Origin: Gammaproteobacteria bacterium
GTDB lineage: Bacteria > Pseudomonadota > Gammaproteobacteria > Competibacterales > Competibacteraceae
DNA length: 21,235 nt
Assembly: GCA_003562535.1 (NCBI GenBank)
Contig: PWUP01000210.1
Span: 1 to 21,235 of the forward strand
Direction of reading: 5' to 3'
Below the pieces are notes generated by a model. The model ran no database searches. It saw only the letters and a program-made list of their open reading frames with translations, and was not told the origin of the DNA. Both the position numbers and the translations under genes were made by a program. Below, piece by piece: positions 7,717 through 14,693 of this stretch (position 1 is its first letter; every line of letters begins with the position of its first letter).

Positions 7717-9478
7717 GAGTTTGCAACCAAAGTTCCAGTAAGCCGAGTTGCCACAGTTTGGAGCCACGCAGGGGCGTGATATGGGCTTCAGGATTTTGAC
7801 TGAGCAGGGCAATGTACTCCTGATTGAATAACTCACGTTCGCGGGCGCGCGGCGAGTTCAGTGCGTTTTGGACGTAGGCTAGAAAATCCCCTCGCAAGTA
7901 TTTAAGCGCCGGTACGGGGAAATACCCCTTAGGTCGATCAATCACTTCAGCGGGAATCACTTGGCGGGCGGCTTCTTTGAGTACGTATTTACCTTCACCC
8001 GTGACTTTATGGCGAGCGGGGATACGAGCTGCCAGCTCGACCAGCTCATGATCCAGAAACGGCACCCGAGCTTCTAAGCCCCACGCCATGGTCATATTAT
8101 CCACCCGCTTGACCGGATCATCAACCAACATCACGGTGGTGTCCAAGCGCAGGGCTTTATCAACTCCGGCGACGGCACCGGCTTGAGCAAAATGTTCGGT
8201 GACAAAACGACCGCTGTGATCCGGGCCGTGAAACCGGGGATTCACCGTTTGCAGATACTCCCCGTGATCGCGGTCACAAAACAGGCGGCGATAGTCGTTT
8301 AAGGGATCGCGACTGTCGAGCAGAGGGGGGTACCAGTGATAACCACCGAAGACCTCATCCGCCCCTTGGCCGCTTTGCACCACTTTGCTGTGCTTGGATA
8401 CCGCCTCGGAGAGCAAATAAAACGCCACGCAGTCATGACTGACCATCGGTTCGGCCATGGCGCGGATGGCATTAGGTAATTCGGGCAGCAGTCTCCGGCT
8501 GTCAATGAAAATCTTTTCATGCTGGGTCGCGTAATGCTGAGCGATGATATCGGAGTATTGGAATTCATTACCGGCCTCTTGGCCAACATCCTCGAACCCG
8601 ATGGAATAGGTGCGCAGATTGCCAACGCCTGCTTCACACATCAGCCCGACGATTAGGCTGGAATCGACCCCGCCAGACAGCAAAGCACCGACCGGCTCAT
8701 CGGAGACCAAGCGCCGTGCTACGGCAGTGCGTAGAGCGCTTAGGGTTTGGGATTGCCATCCGGCGAAATCCAACCGGTGTTCCTCGCCGCGTGGCTCATA
8801 GGACAATTCCCAGTAACGCCATTGCTCATGGCGACCGTCGGGGTCAATGCGCATCAAATGCCCAGGAGGCAGTTTGCGCACGCCTTTGAGTATTGTATGC
8901 GGTGCAGGCACCACGGCATGAAAGCTGAGATAGTGATGCAAAGCCACTGGGTCGATATCGGTATCGATATCACCGCCGCACAGTAAAGCCGGTAGGGTAG
9001 AGGAGAAGCGTAGCCAGTGATTGTTGCGGCTGTAATAGATGGGTTTGATCCCCAGTCGATCGCGGCCTAACAGCACACGTCCCGAATCACGTTCCCAAAG
9101 CGCAAAGGCGAACATCCCATGCAGCCGTTGGACAAAATCCGCCCCCCACGCATGATACGCCTTTAGCAAAACCTCGGTATCACCGCTGGAAAAGAAGCGA
9201 TACCCATGTTGCTGCAACTCAGCACGCAGCTCTGGGTGATTATAAATCGCCCCATTGAAGACGATGCCTAGCCCTAATTCAGGGTCCAGCATCGGCTGTT
9301 GGGCGCGCGGACTGAGATCCATGATTTTTAAGCGTCGGTGACCAAAACCCAAAGGGCCTTGTTGCCACAGACCGGCACCGTCCGGACCCCGACCGCTGTG
9401 GGCAGCGTTCATACGGTCAAGAGCAGTGCTGTCTGCTGGATTCTGGTCGAAGCGAATTTCACCAACAATCCCACACAT
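7706..9478 (-). CDS. asnO: N-acetylglutaminylglutamine amidotransferase (asparagine-synthetase-like)
   Basis: 590 aa. This is a class II glutamine amidotransferase fused to an asparagine-synthetase-type ATP pyrophosphatase domain. The N-terminus begins MCGIVGE, so Cys2 is the glutaminase nucleophile. Asn/Gly and ammonia-handling motifs follow (GRGPDGAG at 29-36, VFNGAIYNH at 73-81). The PP-loop SGGVDSS is at residues 268-274. In NAGGN clusters this protein is thought to convert the C-terminal carboxyl of N-acetylglutaminylglutamine to the amide using glutamine and ATP. A Shine-Dalgarno (AGGAG) lies 12 nt before the ATG. The gene is first in the asnO-ngg-M42 set, directly behind a candidate promoter. 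General asparagine synthetase AsnB is the alternative reading, but the neighbours argue for the NAGGN enzyme. Confidence 0.95.
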   Translation of the reverse strand: MCGIVGEIRFDQNPADSTALDRMNAAHSGRGPDGAGLWQQGPLGFGHRRLKIMDLSPRAQQPMLDPELGLGIVFNGAIYNHPELRAELQQHGYRFFSSGDTEVLLKAYHAWGADFVQRLHGMFAFALWERDSGRVLLGRDRLGIKPIYYSRNNHWLRFSSTLPALLCGGDIDTDIDPVALHHYLSFHAVVPAPHTILKGVRKLPPGHLMRIDPDGRHEQWRYWELSYEPRGEEHRLDFAGWQSQTLSALRTAVARRLVSDEPVGALLSGGVDSSLIVGLMCEAGVGNLRTYSIGFEDVGQEAGNEFQYSDIIAQHYATQHEKIFIDSRRLLPELPNAIRAMAEPMVSHDCVAFYLLSEAVSKHSKVVQSGQGADEVFGGYHWYPPLLDSRDPLNDYRRLFCDRDHGEYLQTVNPRFHGPDHSGRFVTEHFAQAGAVAGVDKALRLDTTVMLVDDPVKRVDNMTMAWGLEARVPFLDHELVELAARIPARHKVTGEGKYVLKEAARQVIPAEVIDRPKGYFPVPALKYLRGDFLAYVQNALNSPRARERELFNQEYIALLSQNPEAHITPLRGSKLWQLGLLELWLQTHGL

Positions 9479-9526
9479 CAGTTTTGTATTCTCCTAGCCA
9501 AGTGTCATCTTGGGAGGTCACCTTAT

Positions 9527-9537
9527 CACACTGTGTG
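9527..9537. repeat. Small palindrome CACAC-T-GTGTG at the predicted asnO start site
   Basis: A perfect 5-bp inverted repeat with a one-base centre lies just downstream of the predicted -10 of the asnO promoter, around the expected +1. Position and symmetry are what an operator for a dimeric regulator would show. An 11-bp palindrome can also arise by chance, and I do not recognise a specific regulator. Confidence 0.3.
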
Positions 9538-9538
9538 C

Positions 9539-9567
9539 ATACTAATCGAAACTGCCGTGAATGGTAA
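9539..9567 (-). promoter_or_regulatory. Candidate sigma70-type promoter for asnO-ngg-M42(-glk)
   Basis: On the minus strand, TTACCA (9567-9562; 4 of 6 bases match the -35 consensus) is separated by exactly 17 nt from TAGTAT (9544-9539; 4 of 6 match the -10). Transcription would start near 9532, giving a leader of about 54 nt before the asnO ATG with its AGGAG. It lies in the 111-bp gap between holB and asnO, the only sizeable gap upstream of the osmoprotectant genes. The matches are moderate, so this is a prediction. Confidence 0.4.
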
Positions 9568-9589
9568 GGCCGAGCAGCAATGCTAATGG

Positions 9590-10600
9590 CTATAGGAATC
9601 GGCTCAATAACGCCGCTAATTGCAGCGGCACATTGACCGGCGCACTCAAGAGACGCGGCAGCGTCTCAATGGCCTGTAACTGCGCAAACAGCCGCTCGGC
9701 AGGTAGGCGATGACTGAGTTGCCTTAACGACTCGGCTAGATCAGGGTGTGCCAGACGTGGCGGGGGTGTCTGACAGAGTTTCAGGCGAATCATATCCTGC
9801 TGCCAAGTCAGCAGCCACTCGCCAATCTGGGGCTGTTTAGCCCAACGATTGGCCCATTGATCTGGACTGAGCCGCCTGTGTATGACCTGTTGATAATCAG
9901 TGAAACACTCACGACGTTGGGTCAGTTCTTCGCTATGAGCCATCGCTAAGGCACGTAGAGGTGCCCCACCGGCTAAGCTCAACACTAATTCTGGAGTCGC
10001 ATCGGCAGGGAAGGATTGGGAGTGCTGCCCCCACTGTGATCGCAACCATGACAGGGCCTGCTCAGATGCTGGGCGGCTAAAATTCAGGCGCTGGCAACGA
10101 CTGCGTACTGTGGCAGGCAAACCGGCGACACCATCAGCGACTAAAATCATTAGCCGTTGTGCCGGTGGTTCTTCCAAGGTTTTCAACAAGGCATTAGCCG
10201 CTTGTGGATTCAACCGTTCGGCTGAATCCAACAGCGCAATGCGGTAAGCGCCAAACTGACTGCTGTGCTGCATAAACTCGCTGAGTCCACGAATCTGGTC
10301 GATTTTAAGCGGTTTATCCGCCGCCTCAGGAGCAATATGCTGAACATCAGGGTGGACCCCGCTGTGCAATTGGCGGCAACTGCGGCACTGGCCACAGGCT
10401 TGCGGCGGTTGGCCCTGCGGTTGCTGACACAGTAACCAGTACGTCAAGGCGGTCGCCAAGTGACGCTTGCCGAGACCACGGGCGCCAACGAACAACAGCG
10501 CATGGGCGGGCCGAGACTGTCGATGTTGCTCGGTGAGATTGCGCCACGGGTCATGCTGCCACGGCAAAGGGCTTAGAGAGTTGACTGCGTTGCTAACCAC
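9590..10600 (-). CDS. holB: DNA polymerase III delta-prime subunit (clamp loader)
   Basis: 336 aa, close to E. coli delta-prime (334 aa). The protein is the stator of the clamp-loader complex that places the beta clamp on DNA. Visible features: a degenerate P-loop GARGLGKR (39-46); a zinc module with cysteines at about 58, 69, 72 and 75 (LLCQQPQG, CGQCRSC); NALLKTLEEPP (136-146), highly typical of clamp loaders; and the SRC motif at 167-169. The start is a GTG at 10600, 28 nt inside the 3' end of tmk, preceded by GGATG. This fairly long overlap suggests coupled translation with tmk. It is the last gene of the fatty-acid/replication cluster. No clear terminator hairpin follows it. Confidence 0.93.
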   Translation of the reverse strand: MVSNAVNSLSPLPWQHDPWRNLTEQHRQSRPAHALLFVGARGLGKRHLATALTYWLLCQQPQGQPPQACGQCRSCRQLHSGVHPDVQHIAPEAADKPLKIDQIRGLSEFMQHSSQFGAYRIALLDSAERLNPQAANALLKTLEEPPAQRLMILVADGVAGLPATVRSRCQRLNFSRPASEQALSWLRSQWGQHSQSFPADATPELVLSLAGGAPLRALAMAHSEELTQRRECFTDYQQVIHRRLSPDQWANRWAKQPQIGEWLLTWQQDMIRLKLCQTPPPRLAHPDLAESLRQLSHRLPAERLFAQLQAIETLPRLLSAPVNVPLQLAALLSRFL

Positions 10601-11229
10601 GTTGTCATCCGTTCAAACAGCACCGAGGTGATCATACGCCCAACAATTTCAGGGGGGTGATCGGCCGCAATGATTCGATAACGCTGGGGATCGCGCTGAG
10701 CACGTTGTAGATACGCTTGACGCACCCGCTCGAAAAAATCACATCCCTCACGCTCAAAACGATCTGGGGCCACACCACGCTGTAAGGCTCGTAAGCGGCC
10801 TTGCTCAACCGGCAGATCCAGTAACAGCACACAATCAGGACGCAGATCAGCCTGTACCCAAGTTTCTAAAGCGGCAATCCGCTGCTCGGCAATGCCTCGT
10901 CCGCCACCCTGATAGGCATAACTGGCGTCAGTGAACCGATCACACACCACCCAATCCCCCCGCGCCAGCGCCGGTCGAATGACTGTGGCTAAATGTTCGG
11001 CGCGGGCGGCAAACATCAGCAAGAGTTCGGCATCTGCGGTCACTGGCGGTTGCTGCGGGGACAACAAACGCTCGCGCAGGGATTCCCCCAGTGCGGTGCC
11101 CCCTGGTTCGCGGGTGACCACAACGGAGAGTCCCGCAGCCTGCACATAGCGCTGAATGTGGTGCAGTTGAGTGGTTTTACCTGCCCCTTCAGGTCCTTCT
11201 AGGGTAATGAACCGACCGCGTGTTGTCAC
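10573..11229 (-). CDS. tmk: Thymidylate kinase (dTMP kinase)
   Basis: 218 aa. It phosphorylates dTMP to dTDP for dTTP synthesis in the cytoplasm. Seen: the P-loop GPEGAGKT (12-19), TREPGGT (39-45) that binds dTMP, the DR motif DRFTDASYAYQGGGRG starting at Asp97, and a basic LID stretch RFERE (157-161). The start is GTG at 11229, giving a GTGA overlap with the mltG stop. The 3' end overlaps holB by 28 nt. The order mltG-tmk-holB is the standard gammaproteobacterial arrangement. Confidence 0.96.
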   Translation of the reverse strand: MTTRGRFITLEGPEGAGKTTQLHHIQRYVQAAGLSVVVTREPGGTALGESLRERLLSPQQPPVTADAELLLMFAARAEHLATVIRPALARGDWVVCDRFTDASYAYQGGGRGIAEQRIAALETWVQADLRPDCVLLLDLPVEQGRLRALQRGVAPDRFEREGCDFFERVRQAYLQRAQRDPQRYRIIAADHPPEIVGRMITSVLFERMTTWLATQSTL

Positions 11230-12239
11230 TGGCTAATAAACCGTCGATAGGCTTGCACCGCCCGATTATGTTCTTGCAGCGTCCGAGAAAACACATGTCC
11301 TCCGCGGCCATCCGCTACAAAATACAAGGTGTCACCGGGAGCCGGATCAACAGCAGCCTCCAGCGCCGCCCGCCCTGGTAAGGCGATCGGGGTGGGCGGT
11401 AGACCGGGGCGCGTATAGGTATTGTGGGGATGATCTTGGCGTAAGTGGGAGCGCAACAGCGGTCCTTCAAAATCCGCAGCCCCCAAACCGTAAATCACCG
11501 TTGGATCGGTTTGCAGTAACATGCCTCGACGTAAACGCCGCACAAATACTCCAGCGACTTCACGACGTTCAGCGGCCACACCGGTTTCTTTTTCAATAAT
11601 CGAGGCTAGAATCAACGCGGCATAAGGCTCGTCAAAGGGCAAATCCGCTTGGCGCTGCGCCCATACGGTGTCCAAAGCCTCACGCATGGCGTTATGGGCA
11701 CGGCGTAAAAACGCCAAATCGGTCGTGCCGCTGGGAAAATGATAGGTCTCCGGTAAAAACCAACCTTCGGGATGCTGCTCGGGATGCCCTAAACGCGCCA
11801 TAATCTCGGTATCGCTGAGGCCATCCAGTGTCACTGTGATGGCGGGATGGGCATGGACAGCGTCGAGAAGCTGGCAAAACGTCCAGCCTTCGACAACGGT
11901 CAAGCTGTGTTGCACCACGCGCCCGGCCACCATAGCCGCCAGCAATTGCTGGGGCGTCATATCGGCATGTAAGCGATAGTCTCCGGCTTGAATCCGCCGT
12001 GCATCGCCACTCAGACGGGCGTAGAGGCGCAGATAAAGAGGTTGCTGAATCACACCCTGGGCGTGTAACTCTTCGGCAATTCGTTGAATCGACGCCCCAC
12101 GCACCACGGTATAACGCCATTCCGAGTGGGGTGGGGTGATCGTGCTATTCAGAAAACGCTGATAATCGTGATAAACCCATGCCCCCACACCGGCAGCAAT
12201 CACCAGCAGCGCTACGACTATCGCTCCAAGCACACGCAT
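11226..12239 (-). CDS. mltG: MltG, endolytic murein transglycosylase (YceG-like)
   Basis: 337 aa. It is an inner-membrane enzyme that cuts nascent glycan strands and is thought to act as a terminator of peptidoglycan chain elongation. One N-terminal transmembrane helix (about residues 3-22, AIVVALLVIAAGVGAW) anchors a periplasmic domain. A LysM-like subdomain follows (about 42-110), then the YceG core with WFLPETYHFP, the catalytic-Glu motif LASIIEKETGV (211-221), TDPTVIYGLG, TYTRPGLPPTPIALPG and FSRTLQEHN. It begins 2 bp after the fabF stop and overlaps tmk by 4 bp. In E. coli pabC lies between fabF and mltG, but here there is no room for it. Confidence 0.95.
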   Translation of the reverse strand: MRVLGAIVVALLVIAAGVGAWVYHDYQRFLNSTITPPHSEWRYTVVRGASIQRIAEELHAQGVIQQPLYLRLYARLSGDARRIQAGDYRLHADMTPQQLLAAMVAGRVVQHSLTVVEGWTFCQLLDAVHAHPAITVTLDGLSDTEIMARLGHPEQHPEGWFLPETYHFPSGTTDLAFLRRAHNAMREALDTVWAQRQADLPFDEPYAALILASIIEKETGVAAERREVAGVFVRRLRRGMLLQTDPTVIYGLGAADFEGPLLRSHLRQDHPHNTYTRPGLPPTPIALPGRAALEAAVDPAPGDTLYFVADGRGGHVFSRTLQEHNRAVQAYRRFISQ

Positions 12240-12241
12240 GA

Positions 12242-13483
12242 TTAATCCAAGCGACTAAAGATGACCGAACCATTAGTACCGCCAAAGCCAAAGGAGTTGG
12301 ATAAGGCGATGTTGATCGGACGTTGCTGCGCAGTATGCGCAACGTAGTTTAAATCGCAACCGGGTTCGGGTCGATCCAGATTAATCGTTGGCGGTGCCAC
12401 CTGATCACGCAGTGCTAAGATAGAGAATATCGCCTCAATACCGCCCGCTGCACCGAGCAGATGCCCAGTCATGGATTTGGTTGAACTCACGGCGAGACGA
12501 TAGGCATGATCACCAAACACCCCTTTAATAGCATCGGATTCAATTTTATCGCCTGCGGGGGTCGAGGTGCCGTGGGCATTGATATAATCAATTTGCTCCG
12601 GATTCAGTCCAGCGTCTTGAATGGCCAGACGCATACAGCGGCGCGCTCCATCGCCGGACTCTTCAGGCAAGGTCATGTGGTAAGCATCGCCGCTCATGCC
12701 AAACCCAATCAGTTCCGCATAAATACGCGCCCCTCGGCGGCGTGCCTGTTGGTATTCTTCCAACACCAACACTCCGGCGCCATCACCAAGGACAAAGCCG
12801 TCGCGATCCACATCCCAAGGCCGACTGGCGGCTTGGGGATCATCGTTGCGGGTTGACAACGCCCGTGCGGCGGCAAACCCACCGACACCGGTCGGTGTCG
12901 TGCCACGTTCGGCTCCCCCTGCAATCATGACATCCGCATCACCGTAAGCAATCATCCGTCCCGCCAAGCCGATGCTGTGGGTGGCCGTAGTGCAGGCGGT
13001 CACTATAGCCAAGTTGGGGCCTTTAATCCCTAGTTTTATAGATAGATTTCCGGAAATCATATTAATAATGCTGCGGGGAACGTAGAACGGCGTGATTTTA
13101 CGCGGTCCGCCGTCTAAGTACGCCTTATGGCCGTCTTCAATACCTTGCAAGCCGCCAATGCCCGCGCCAATGGACACCCCCACACGCTCAGTATTCTCTG
13201 CGGTGATTTCCAAACCTGCATCATGGACTGCATCCATTGCAGCCACCATACCATAGTGGATAAAGGCATCCATCTTGCGGGCTTCGCGTCGATCAATGTA
13301 GGGACTGATATCCAAACCCTTGACCGTGCCTGCGAAACGCACTGGAAACCCCTCGGTAGAAAACGTCTCAATAGTTTGGATACCACTACGCCCTGAGAGA
13401 ATCGCCTCCCAAGCGCTCTCCAGCGTATTGCCAACCGGAGACACAATACCGAGTCCGGTAATTACCACCCGTCGTTTGCTCAA
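12242..13483 (-). CDS. fabF: Beta-ketoacyl-ACP synthase II
   Basis: 413 aa from a TTG start at 13483, exactly the E. coli FabF length and with the family N-terminus SKRRVVITGLGIVSPVGN. GAGGT lies just upstream. A longer frame to 13558 adds 25 residues with no similarity to the family and was not used. It condenses malonyl-ACP with acyl-ACP in the cytoplasm and drives temperature-dependent unsaturated fatty-acid elongation. The Cys-His-His triad is complete: Cys164 (TACTTATHS), His304 (NAHGTSTPAGD) and His341 (SMTGHLLGAAGG). It is separated from acpP by 170 bp that hold a large inverted repeat, so its expression may not simply track acpP. The rare start codon TTG could lower translation. Confidence 0.96.
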   Translation of the reverse strand: MSKRRVVITGLGIVSPVGNTLESAWEAILSGRSGIQTIETFSTEGFPVRFAGTVKGLDISPYIDRREARKMDAFIHYGMVAAMDAVHDAGLEITAENTERVGVSIGAGIGGLQGIEDGHKAYLDGGPRKITPFYVPRSIINMISGNLSIKLGIKGPNLAIVTACTTATHSIGLAGRMIAYGDADVMIAGGAERGTTPTGVGGFAAARALSTRNDDPQAASRPWDVDRDGFVLGDGAGVLVLEEYQQARRRGARIYAELIGFGMSGDAYHMTLPEESGDGARRCMRLAIQDAGLNPEQIDYINAHGTSTPAGDKIESDAIKGVFGDHAYRLAVSSTKSMTGHLLGAAGGIEAIFSILALRDQVAPPTINLDRPEPGCDLNYVAHTAQQRPINIALSNSFGFGGTNGSVIFSRLD

Positions 13484-13519
13484 GTTGACCTCACTCAACC
13501 ACCGGGTTAGACAACACGA

Positions 13520-13545
13520 CCGCAGCCACACGCTGATGACTGCGG
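13520..13545. repeat. Short stem-loop sequence in the fabF leader
   Basis: CCGCAG (13520-13525) and CTGCGG (13540-13545) are exact inverted 6-mers separated by 14 nt. They lie between the larger inverted repeat and the fabF ribosome site, so the RNA leading into fabF could form two consecutive hairpins. No T-run follows on either strand, which argues against an ordinary intrinsic terminator. Confidence 0.3.
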
Positions 13546-13564
13546 CCGCCCGATTCACTGTGCG

Positions 13565-13645
13565 GGTAAGCGTTCACCTCTCTGCCCACCTCGCTCGCCT
13601 ACCTTAAGGCTTAGCTCTAGTGGGCAGCAGAAGGTGAACGCTTAC
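13565..13645. repeat. 81-bp near-perfect inverted repeat between acpP and fabF (MITE-like or processing hairpin)
   Basis: The left arm, 13565-13588, reads GTAAGCGTTCACC then TCTCTGCCCAC. The right arm, 13620-13645, reads GTGGGCAG then CAGAAGGTGAACGCTTAC. The arms are complementary over 24-26 nt with only two small indels, around a loop of about 31 nt. Both outer ends begin GTAAGCG read inwards, a terminus that, from memory, resembles IS66-family inverted repeats. The element could therefore be a transposase-less miniature derivative. The flanks (ACTGTGCG left, GCTGCGTA right) are not a clean 8-bp duplication. There is no T-tract after either arm. In RNA it would form a strong hairpin in the acpP-fabF transcript. 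The repeat itself is certain; its origin is inferred. Confidence 0.8.
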
Positions 13646-13653
13646 GCTGCGTA

Positions 13654-13893
13654 TCAGGGATTCAAATTGGCGTTAATGTAGTCAATCGCCTGTTGGACGG
13701 TCGTGATTTTTTCCGCATCTTCATCAGGAATTTCGCATTCGAACTCCTCTTCTAAGGCCATCACTAATTCGACGGTATCCAAAGAATCTGCTCCTAAATC
13801 ATCGACAAATGAAGACTCCAAGGAGACTTGCTCTTCCTTGACGCCCAATTGCTCGATGATGATTTTTTTAACCCGTTCTTCGATTGTGCTCAT
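13654..13893 (-). CDS. acpP: Acyl carrier protein
   Basis: 79 aa, acidic, four-helix ACP. It carries growing acyl chains on a 4'-phosphopantetheine attached to Ser37 of the DSLDTVELVM motif (Asp36-Ser37-Leu38). It begins MSTIEERVKKIIIEQLGV, typical of gammaproteobacterial AcpP. GAGGATC about 8 nt upstream serves as the ribosome site. It lies 41 bp after fabG on the same strand and is followed by the inverted repeat at 13565-13645. Such a hairpin could protect the acpP 3' end and help the usually much higher ACP expression, but that is inference. Confidence 0.98.
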   Translation of the reverse strand: MSTIEERVKKIIIEQLGVKEEQVSLESSFVDDLGADSLDTVELVMALEEEFECEIPDEDAEKITTVQQAIDYINANLNP

Positions 13894-13934
13894 GATTGTT
13901 TAGATCCTCGCATATTGCGTTCTATCGGGGCTGA

Positions 13935-14684
13935 TTACCCCATATACATACCACCATTGACGTGCAGGGTTTCCCCTGTAATGTAACTGGCACGATGAGA
14001 AGCCAGAAAAGTAACCGCGTGGGCGATGTCCTCGGCGAGTCCTAAACGACCCAGCGGAACACTACCCACTATCGCTGTCCGCTGGGCTTCGCTTAACGCT
14101 CGGGTCATATCAGTATCGATCATACCTGGTGCCACCGCATTCACGGTAATATTGCGACCGCCAACCTCACGCGCCAACGATTTGGTCAAACCAATAACGC
14201 CTGCTTTGGCCGCAGCATAGTTGCTCTGTCCGGCATTGCCAGTGGCGGCAACGACCGAGGTAATATTAATAATCCGTCCCCGCCGCGCTTTGATCATGCC
14301 GCGCAGTACGGCTTTACTGAGTCGGAACAATGCATTGAGATTGGTATTAATCACCGTATCCCATTCAGTGTCCTTCATACGCAGCAATAAGTTATCGCGG
14401 GTCACACCCGCGTTATTCACCAAGACAGTCACCGCGCCCCATTCCTTTTCAATGGATTGGATCAGGGCTTCAATCGCACCGGCTTGGGTGACATCCAACA
14501 CCCGACCTGCGCCGGCCACAGACTGCTGGTGTAGCTGCGTAGTAATCGCAGCGGCCCCCGACTCTTGGGTCGCCGTACCGATGACGGTTGCGCCTAAACG
14601 CCCTAATTCCAGGGCGATGGCTTGACCAATGCCACGGCTGGCACCGGTGACTAAAGCGATTTGGTTGTCTAATCTTTCACTCAT
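13935..14684 (-). CDS. fabG: 3-oxoacyl-ACP reductase
   Basis: 249 aa, short-chain dehydrogenase/reductase fold. It reduces beta-ketoacyl-ACP with NADPH. Seen: the Rossmann motif TGASRGIG (13-20), NNAGVTRDNLL (90-100), the catalytic tetrad Asn115, Ser143, Tyr156 and Lys160 (SNYAAAKAG), and the C-terminal YITGETLHVNGGMYM. GGAAG/AGG precedes the ATG. It directly follows fabH with 9 bp between, where fabD normally sits in E. coli and relatives. Confidence 0.97.
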   Translation of the reverse strand: MSERLDNQIALVTGASRGIGQAIALELGRLGATVIGTATQESGAAAITTQLHQQSVAGAGRVLDVTQAGAIEALIQSIEKEWGAVTVLVNNAGVTRDNLLLRMKDTEWDTVINTNLNALFRLSKAVLRGMIKARRGRIINITSVVAATGNAGQSNYAAAKAGVIGLTKSLAREVGGRNITVNAVAPGMIDTDMTRALSEAQRTAIVGSVPLGRLGLAEDIAHAVTFLASHRASYITGETLHVNGGMYMG

Positions 14685-14693
14685 GCCTACTTC

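Noticed and set aside
5917..7836. Longer 639-aa start for ngg at 7836
   Set aside because: It would overlap asnO by 131 nt, and the extra 40 residues are an out-of-frame shadow of asnO. The ATG at 7716 gives an 11-nt overlap typical of this operon.
7706..9478. Ordinary asparagine synthetase AsnB
   Set aside because: The domain layout is shared, but the overlap with a GNAT/ATP-grasp synthetase and an M42 peptidase identifies the NAGGN amidotransferase.
13484..13558. N-terminal extension of FabF to 13558
   Set aside because: The extra 25 residues do not resemble FabF. The TTG at 13483 gives 413 aa, the E. coli length, and has GAGGT just upstream.
13565..13645. Intrinsic transcription terminator after acpP
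   Set aside because: The stem is strong, but the loop is about 31 nt and no T-run follows on the transcribed strand. fabF also lies immediately downstream in the same direction.
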